Assembly (NCBI GenBank): GCA_030041355.1
Contig: JASHNZ010000038.1
Location: forward strand, 1-64,000
Direction: 5' to 3'
Source of the DNA: Nitrososphaerales archaeon
GTDB taxonomy: Archaea; Thermoproteota; Nitrososphaeria; Nitrososphaerales; CADDZS01
Length of the DNA stretch: 64,000 bases
Shown piece after piece: positions 59,078 through 64,000 of this stretch. Every line of letters begins with the position of its first letter. Positions within the stretch are counted from its first letter, which is position 1. Under the pieces are notes generated by a model. The model searched no databases, was not told the origin of the DNA, and saw nothing but the letters and a program-made list of their open reading frames with translations. The position numbers were made by a program, and so were the translations under genes.

Positions 59078-59896
59078 ATGAAAAAAGTCCAGATCTATCT
59101 TTTGTCTACATTCGTGATCTTGTGCTTCGGCCTTTACGGCGCCACAAGTCATATCTCATGGAGTGCCGCCTCACCGGCTCAGGATGCTCCTTCAACAGCA
59201 GCTTCATCCGCAGGCTCACCATTTCAAGCAATCCGCGTAAACGGAGGACCATTGCTCAACGAAGGTCCCGACTACTATCACTGGTATGCTGGTGCCGTTT
59301 TTACAGGAAGTACAACTAATTCAACGCAAATTAGAAGTAATATCACTGTGCCCAGCGGAGCACCGCCTAAATCAAATCAATTCTATTACGTGATTCTTTC
59401 CATTTGGGACAACACAGGCAGCTACGACCAAATTGGATTCACAGACGACAACGGACTCTGGGGATTGGCTATCTCTTACACCACGGGCTTTAACGTGACG
59501 ACTTGTTCAGGCACTCTCCATTACCATTACGGGGCCGACTATGCCAACCTCACAGCTGGGACCCAATATTCGTTCTCCATAACTATCAAAAGCGGAACCG
59601 TTTATCTCCAAGCCTACACAGGTTCCACTTTTGTATATCAAATCAAAACTCACGACGGTGCGACTTCTTTTAGCGTAGCGAACTCGTTCTGTGGCTATTA
59701 TGACTACACTGTCTATGAAGAGGCATACATGAATACGGCCACTGCGGTTCCAAACCACAACTTCTACTGGCCTTACAGCTACTACCAACCGGGAAAGAAA
59801 GCCCCTGACTGGAGTGGATTTAAAATCTCTGCGCCGTCCAAAGTCAGCGTGGTCATCAGCGGGCCGGGCAACGACAAGTGCTTGATAAAGAACTAG
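59078..59896 (+). CDS. Secreted beta-rich protein, lectin/peptidase-G1-like fold possible
   Basis: 272 residues from the ATG at 59078, chosen because the TATA box overlaps the earlier ATG. The start MKKVQIYLLSTFVILCFGLYGATS is a signal peptide or anchor. A Ser/Ala/Pro-rich linker follows. The rest is rich in Tyr, Trp, Thr, Ser and Asn with beta-strand pattern: YYHWYAGAVFTGSTTNSTQIRSNITVPSG, FYYVILSIWDNTGSYDQIGFTDDNGLWGLAISYTTGF, and so on. Cys pairs (TTCSGT and NSFCGYY) could form a disulfide. Jelly-roll folds of this kind occur in extracellular lectins and eqolisin peptidases, but no catalytic motif is certain. Confidence 0.75.
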   Translation: MKKVQIYLLSTFVILCFGLYGATSHISWSAASPAQDAPSTAASSAGSPFQAIRVNGGPLLNEGPDYYHWYAGAVFTGSTTNSTQIRSNITVPSGAPPKSNQFYYVILSIWDNTGSYDQIGFTDDNGLWGLAISYTTGFNVTTCSGTLHYHYGADYANLTAGTQYSFSITIKSGTVYLQAYTGSTFVYQIKTHDGATSFSVANSFCGYYDYTVYEEAYMNTATAVPNHNFYWPYSYYQPGKKAPDWSGFKISAPSKVSVVISGPGNDKCLIKN

Positions 59897-60058
59897 AGCA
59901 TCATTCATCGCAACAATAGAGCGGGAAATCCCAAGATCTAAGGGACTTCCTTTTCTACAATTTTTAGCCTCTGATGCGGAGCCTCTTGCCCCAGCTCATT
60001 TTAGAACGGCATTCCTATTTTTTTATTAATTGAGCCTTCATTTCTAAAGAACCTGAAT

Positions 60059-60064
60059 AGGAGG
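60059..60064 (+). promoter_or_regulatory. Shine-Dalgarno-like AGGAGG before the ClC channel TTG start
   Basis: AGGAGG ends 13 nt before the TTG at 60078. This supports that TTG as the start of the channel gene, since no ATG or GTG lies nearby in frame. The spacing is slightly longer than usual. Confidence 0.5.
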
Positions 60065-60077
60065 CCTCTGGCTCATC

Positions 60078-61910
60078 TTGTCCGCACCTGAGGGCGCTAA
60101 ACAAGATAAGAGCGAACCAAGCTGGTTCTTGCAATATATCAATCGAAGCTATCTTGCCAAATGGGCAATCGTTGGCATCCTTATCGGGCTAGTTGCAGGT
60201 TTTGGGGCAACAGCATTCTACTATGCGATTGAGCTCGTCTCAAACACTATCCTTGGTGGGCTGACCGGATTTTTCCCTCCCAATCCAGCAGGAGAACCTT
60301 TGGCACACTTGAGCATCGCAAGTCCAAGATACTATCTGATTCCTCTTTCCACAATAATCGGGGGACTCCTTGCAGGTCTTCTAATTTACAGATTTGCTCC
60401 CGAAGCAGAGGGTCATGGAACAGACGCTGCGATAGACGCATTTCACAACAAGAACGGTGAGATAAGAAAAAGAGTTCCTATAGTCAAGACTATTGCCTCA
60501 GCTTTCACGATTGGTACGGGCGGAAGCGCTGGGAGAGAAGGTCCCACAGCCCAGATCGCCGCGGGTTTCGGATCCATAGTTGGAGGCTTATTCAAACTCC
60601 CTGCCAGAGATAGACGGATTGCTGTTGCCGCGGGAATTGGCGCTGGAATTGGATCGATATTCAAATCGCCTTTCGGCGGCGCAATACTCGCAGGAGAGAT
60701 ACTTTACAGCGGCGCCGACTTTGAGGCTGAAGCGCTCATTCCAGCTTTCATTGCTACCCCAATTGGCTATGTGATCTTCGGCTCCTTCACTGGCTTTACT
60801 CCAATTTTCGGCACCACGACAAGCTACACTTTCACAGATCCTAGAACTCTCGTAGTCTATGCTCTGCTTGGTGTTTTGTGCGCTGGCTTTGGCCGACTTT
60901 ACACGTTCTCATTCTACGGACTGAAACGGCAATTTGATCGAATTAGGATTCCGAGGTATTTCAAACCGATGATCGGAGCAGGAATAGCTGGCACCGTAGC
61001 AGTGTTTTTTCCAGAAGTCACAGGACTCGGATATGGCTTTGTCCAGCTTTTAATCAGCAACAATAACAACTTTTCAACCATCACTACCAATTACTTCACT
61101 CTGAGCTCAATTCTGACTGTTTTACTCTTGATTATTTTCTTGAAAATCTTTGCCACTTCGGTCACTGTAGGGTCTGGTGGGAGCGGCGGCGTATTTGCGC
61201 CTGCGCTCGTGATTGGCGGATTCGCTGGGGCCTTTATGTGGGAGCTCTCAAAGATGTTTGCCCCAAATCTATTCCCTACGGCAGCACCGCTCGTTATAAT
61301 CGGCATGATCGCTCTTTTTGGAGGCGTAGGCAGAGTCCCAATCGCGGTGATTTTGATGGTTACCGAGATGACAGGATCATTAGCGCTAGTTGCTCCTGCG
61401 ATGGTAGCTGTCGTAATTTCATATTTTCTCGTTGGTCCAAAATACACTATTTATCACAACCAAGTGCCTTCAAGAGCTGATTCTCCAGCTCATAGAGGAG
61501 AATACAACATTCCGGTTATGTCCACCATCAAAGTGAGTGAAGCGATGGAAACGGATCCGGTCACCTTGGCTCCGGGGGACAGCGCTGACAAGGCTTTCAC
61601 TTTAATGACGGAAAAGAAGTTCAGAGGAATTCCAATTACTGCAGAAAATAAACAGGTGGTAGGCATTGTCAGTATAAATGATATTTTGAGAGTTCCCAGC
61701 GATCAGCTAAAGGTAACGAAGCTGGAGAGCATCATGACTAAGAATGTCATTACCGTCTTTCCTGATGAAACGCTCCTTGACGCCCTTGGCAAATTTACGA
61801 CTGGCGGGGTAGGCCGGCTTCCAGTGATAGATAGCCAGTCAAAACAACTGGTCGGCATCCTTACAATGACCGATCTTTACTCGACGTATCGCAATCATAT
61901 TCAAGCATGA
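60078..61910 (+). CDS. ClC-family chloride channel/transporter with two CBS domains
   Basis: 610 residues. Helix-boundary signatures are GTGGSAGREGPTAQIAAGFGS (GREGP, about residues 151-171), SPFGGAILAGEI and SGGSGGVFAPALVIGGFAG (GSGGxxGxFxP-like). About 11 hydrophobic helices fill residues 30-465. Two CBS domains follow: KVSEAMETDPVTLAPGDSADKAFTLMTEKKFRGIPIT and LESIMTKNVITVFPDETLLDALGKFTTGGVGRLPVID. The CBS pair usually senses nucleotides and gates the channel. Whether it is a channel or a Cl-/H+ antiporter depends on the glutamate in GREGP, which is present, so the gating Glu is kept. Confidence 0.96.
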   Translation: MSAPEGAKQDKSEPSWFLQYINRSYLAKWAIVGILIGLVAGFGATAFYYAIELVSNTILGGLTGFFPPNPAGEPLAHLSIASPRYYLIPLSTIIGGLLAGLLIYRFAPEAEGHGTDAAIDAFHNKNGEIRKRVPIVKTIASAFTIGTGGSAGREGPTAQIAAGFGSIVGGLFKLPARDRRIAVAAGIGAGIGSIFKSPFGGAILAGEILYSGADFEAEALIPAFIATPIGYVIFGSFTGFTPIFGTTTSYTFTDPRTLVVYALLGVLCAGFGRLYTFSFYGLKRQFDRIRIPRYFKPMIGAGIAGTVAVFFPEVTGLGYGFVQLLISNNNNFSTITTNYFTLSSILTVLLLIIFLKIFATSVTVGSGGSGGVFAPALVIGGFAGAFMWELSKMFAPNLFPTAAPLVIIGMIALFGGVGRVPIAVILMVTEMTGSLALVAPAMVAVVISYFLVGPKYTIYHNQVPSRADSPAHRGEYNIPVMSTIKVSEAMETDPVTLAPGDSADKAFTLMTEKKFRGIPITAENKQVVGIVSINDILRVPSDQLKVTKLESIMTKNVITVFPDETLLDALGKFTTGGVGRLPVIDSQSKQLVGILTMTDLYSTYRNHIQA

Positions 61911-61941
61911 GATCGAAAAGAGAGATACTGCCAAAAGAGTA

Positions 61942-62694
61942 CTAGATTTTCTTTATTGCTTTGATGTGCGAGCTAAAGTACGGGAAGGAATATTCTCCAA
62001 TGTTTGTAGTAGAGACATGATCTATTGACACCTCCTTAAAGCCCGCAACTTGAAGTAACCTAACGTATTCAACATCAGTCAGAGCCCCAGCGATGCAAGC
62101 TGACCAGGAATCCAAGTCCTTTCTGGATATATCTGGAATTTCCTTTGGGAGGGTTATATCCGCAACCGCAAAGATTCCGTTATTCTTCAGCACTCGAAAC
62201 GATTCCCTAAAAACAGCGAGCTTATCCGGTGAAAGATTGATCACACAATTTGAGATTACGTAATCAACGCTGTTTGAGGCGAGCGGAAGATGCTCAATCT
62301 CTCCCAACCTAAATTCTGTGTTGCGATATTTATCCCCATACTTTTCAGCAGTGTGTCTTGCTCGCCAGATCATTTCAGGAGTGGCGTCTATCCCAATCGC
62401 CTTGCCCTTTTCACCTATTATCTGGGAGGCTCGGAAAATGTCAATCCCGCCACCGCTTCCCAAATCAACAACGGAATCTCCTTCCTTCAGATTGATTAGT
62501 TGAAGAGGAGAACCGCAGCCGGCATATACAGAACTTGCCTCTACCGGTATTTGTTCTCCAATTTTGACCAGAGGAGATTCGCACGAAACGCCGCCGCAGC
62601 AATCTGATCCATTTGAGGTTGCAAGCTTAGAGTATCTGTCTCTGACCGCTCTCCGGATGTCAAGCTCTTCTGAGCTTTCAGTCATTCTTAGCAC
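61942..62694 (-). CDS. arsM: Arsenite methyltransferase-like SAM methyltransferase
   Basis: 250 residues. IRRAVRDRYSKLATSNGSDCCGG opens the protein. SAM motif I is VVDLGSGGGIDIFRASQIIGEKGKAIGIDATPEMIWRAR. Two cysteines match the arsenic-binding positions of ArsM: ISNCVINL and ACIAGAL, and a CC pair lies near residue 32. ArsM methylates As(III) to mono- and dimethylarsenicals, using the cysteines. The family also contains members without proven arsenic activity. No arsR, arsB or arsenate reductase gene is adjacent. Starts MLRMTESSEE; the ATG at codon 4 is also possible. Confidence 0.82.
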   Translation of the reverse strand: MLRMTESSEELDIRRAVRDRYSKLATSNGSDCCGGVSCESPLVKIGEQIPVEASSVYAGCGSPLQLINLKEGDSVVDLGSGGGIDIFRASQIIGEKGKAIGIDATPEMIWRARHTAEKYGDKYRNTEFRLGEIEHLPLASNSVDYVISNCVINLSPDKLAVFRESFRVLKNNGIFAVADITLPKEIPDISRKDLDSWSACIAGALTDVEYVRLLQVAGFKEVSIDHVSTTNIGEYSFPYFSSHIKAIKKI

Positions 62695-63099
62695 CTAGAC
62701 AGAGAATTGGAACCGACTATTTATTGACGAGCTTCACATAGGGTACCGTTCGACCCAGCTTAGCGCATCATCGCAGCACGAGACAGTCGTTTTCCTTATC
62801 CTTCCTTCCTGAGTGGTCGAGAGGGCTTTCGGAGTTTGGCACTCCGAATGGTTTCCTGCCCTGCAATTCTCGCAAATCTGTCTTGGCTTTGACATTGAGA
62901 TGACTTATCTTTTTTTCCGCACATAAGAGTTTATTCAAAAGTCCTTCGTGAAAGAAAGCCTCAAAATCGATTAATGAGAACACATTTTTGACAGGTTGCG
63001 AAGACTCTGACAGGCAACGATCAGAATATCGACATTTCTCTCGAACCGGTCATTCCTGAAGAAGGAGAAGGCGTAGTACAAGCCTCAAGCACAACAAAG
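62695..63099. other. Intergenic region with a perfect stem-loop
   Basis: About 400 bases without a supported gene. A minus-strand frame (62768-62983) is shadow-like. The only clear element is the 8-bp hairpin at 62828-62848. Near its right end the helicase frame is open back to 62992, and an ATG at 62974 in the same frame is cut off by a TGA five codons later. Confidence 0.4.
62828..62848. repeat. Perfect 8-bp inverted repeat with 5-nt loop
   Basis: TTCGGAGT and ACTCCGAA flank the loop TTGGC. Read on the plus strand the loop region (TTTGGCA between CGGAG and CTCCG) imitates a tRNA-Pro anticodon arm, but no other tRNA arm can be built around it. There is no T-run after either arm, so it is not an obvious terminator. 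Confidence 0.55.
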
Positions 63100-64000
63100 T
63101 TGCCTATCTTTTCAATCATCAATTCGATAGATTTTTCGGATCATTTTGTTATCCTAGGTAATGTCGGGACTGGAAAAAGCACAGTAACTCCGATCCATGA
63201 ATTTGAATTATGCAATAGAAATAGGCAGATCATAATCCGCGAACCTTCAAGGGCTTCTTGTAACGCTCTGTTTTACTCTTTGGAAGCACTACATCCCGAA
63301 GTCAAAAGCGAACTAGCAGTCATCACGAAAGACACGAAACTCAACATCAACGGCGCGATAAAGATTGTCACGGACGGAGTCTTGCTGAGGATGCTGGCGG
63401 AGAATTCAATCTCAGAATCTTCCATCTATTTTGACGAGAGTCATCAAATGTCTTCACAGCTGGAGCTCTGCATGTCCTTGGCAAAAAAAGAGAACGCCCA
63501 TTCGAGAAATCTTTTCCGCATCATGAGCGCGACGATCGATCCTCAGGAATTTCTTACTTTCCTTGGAATCTCAAAACTATACTCTCTGAGCGGTAGAAGA
63601 TTTCCCGTCAAGATAGAATTTGAATACGCAAAGGATCTTGATGAGATGTTCGACGTTCTTTCTCTTTATCTCTCTTCCCAACCAAGGGACGAATCTTGGC
63701 TGGTATTTCTTCCGACGAGGAGACTAGTCGAAAAGTACGCCGGAAGCTACGGGGGCGTCTATATTCACGGAGGACTCGAAGGCTCCGAAGTCAACAAAAT
63801 CCAGCAGAGAGCCGAACTGGACAAGAACCTGCGGATCTTCGCCACGAACGTGATCGCCTCTTCCGTCAATATCTACGTTGACAACGTCCTGATTTTCAAC
63901 GAAATGATCGAATCCAAAGACAAGCTCGGGCAAAAGAACTTGGAGTACAAGACAATCGACCACAATTCCCTTCTTCAGATGATCGGGAGAATTGGTCGTT
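63100..64000 (+). CDS. DEAH-box superfamily 2 helicase (N-terminal part; cut by window end)
   Basis: 300 residues from a TTG at 63100, then cut by the window. The LPIFSIINSI element near the start matches the R-motif entry of DEAH helicases. Walker A is LGNVGTGKST, motif II FDESH (DESH instead of DEAH), motif III MSATI. The region GLEGSEVNKIQQRAELDKNLRIFATNVIASSV corresponds to motifs IV-V, and QMIGRIGR starts motif VI. Such enzymes unwind RNA or RNP with ATP. The frame is open to 62992 without a good start codon. An ATG at 62974 in the same frame is followed by TGA after five codons. The TTG is therefore the likeliest start, but weakly. Confidence 0.85.
   Translation, partial: MPIFSIINSIDFSDHFVILGNVGTGKSTVTPIHEFELCNRNRQIIIREPSRASCNALFYSLEALHPEVKSELAVITKDTKLNINGAIKIVTDGVLLRMLAENSISESSIYFDESHQMSSQLELCMSLAKKENAHSRNLFRIMSATIDPQEFLTFLGISKLYSLSGRRFPVKIEFEYAKDLDEMFDVLSLYLSSQPRDESWLVFLPTRRLVEKYAGSYGGVYIHGGLEGSEVNKIQQRAELDKNLRIFATNVIASSVNIYVDNVLIFNEMIESKDKLGQKNLEYKTIDHNSLLQMIGRIGR

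Noticed and set aside
62795-62880. tRNA-Pro-like arm (CGGAG-TTTGGCA-CTCCG with TGG in the loop)
   Set aside because: No matching acceptor, D-arm or T-arm can be built on either side, even allowing an intron. Kept only as an inverted repeat.
1-64000. Provirus, insertion sequence, CRISPR array
   Set aside because: No integrase, transposase, capsid gene, terminal repeats or regularly spaced repeats could be found on reading both strands.

Overview
This window looks like chromosomal DNA of a thaumarchaeon-like archaeon (Nitrososphaeria or a close relative). The supporting signs are a eukaryote-type DNA topoisomerase IB, an NreA-type repair protein ending in a PCNA-interacting motif, a GHMP-type (archaeal) shikimate kinase, diphthine synthase, Lrp/AsnC, V4R and MoxR/DUF58 proteins, TATA-box promoters with short leaders, and a tRNA-Tyr with bulge-helix-bulge introns and the archaeal C1:G72 pair. 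No ammonia-oxidation gene is visible, so the exact lineage is open. Coding density is high, with many short same-strand operons and frequent convergent ends. I see no rRNA, CRISPR array, insertion sequence or provirus.

Layout. 1-5.7 kb: a truncated membrane-protein end, a DEAD-box helicase, a small basic zinc protein, MarR, NreA and DinB. 5.7-7.2 kb: a three-gene minus-strand set (HExxH protein, solitary beta-class DNA methyltransferase, one-helix membrane peptide). 7.3-12 kb: formamidase, ACT-V4R protein and two paralogous zinc-ribbon/isoprenyl-synthase fusions around an SCP2-like gene. 12-17.9 kb: Nudix, a TPR-like protein, an LLM flavin oxidoreductase, three consecutive SAM methyltransferases (one fused to an SRPBCC domain) and a DUF5343 protein. 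17.9-21.5 kb: topoisomerase IB, Lrp regulator, S-adenosylhomocysteine hydrolase. 22-31.3 kb: the whole shikimate pathway to chorismate and on to prephenate conversion, as two convergent operons. 31.5-39.8 kb: AAA ATPase, Nudix, PP2C, gamma-carbonic-anhydrase-like, SixA and thioredoxin-like genes, a frameshifted membrane gene and a small pseudogene. 39.9-46.4 kb: a MoxR-DUF58-DUF4129 membrane cluster with a GT-C-like gene. 47-54 kb: diphthine synthase fused to DUF357, the double-intron tRNA-Tyr, nitrilase, GNAT, TauE/DUF1634 and several hypotheticals. 54.4-58 kb: a polytopic ferredoxin-type redox protein with two membrane partners. 58.5-64 kb: winged-helix protein, polyglutamine peptide, secreted beta-rich protein, ClC channel, ArsM-like methyltransferase and a DEAH helicase cut by the window end.

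Working together: the methyltransferases (14-17 kb) and ahcY (20-21.5 kb) are metabolically linked through S-adenosylhomocysteine. The aro genes form one pathway although they are split on two strands. MoxR, DUF58 and DUF4129 are a recurrent membrane-assembly or chaperone module. The most striking single element is the tRNA-Tyr at 49.3-49.5 kb, whose two introns (after nucleotides 30 and 37) both show 4-bp central helices flanked by 3-nt bulges.
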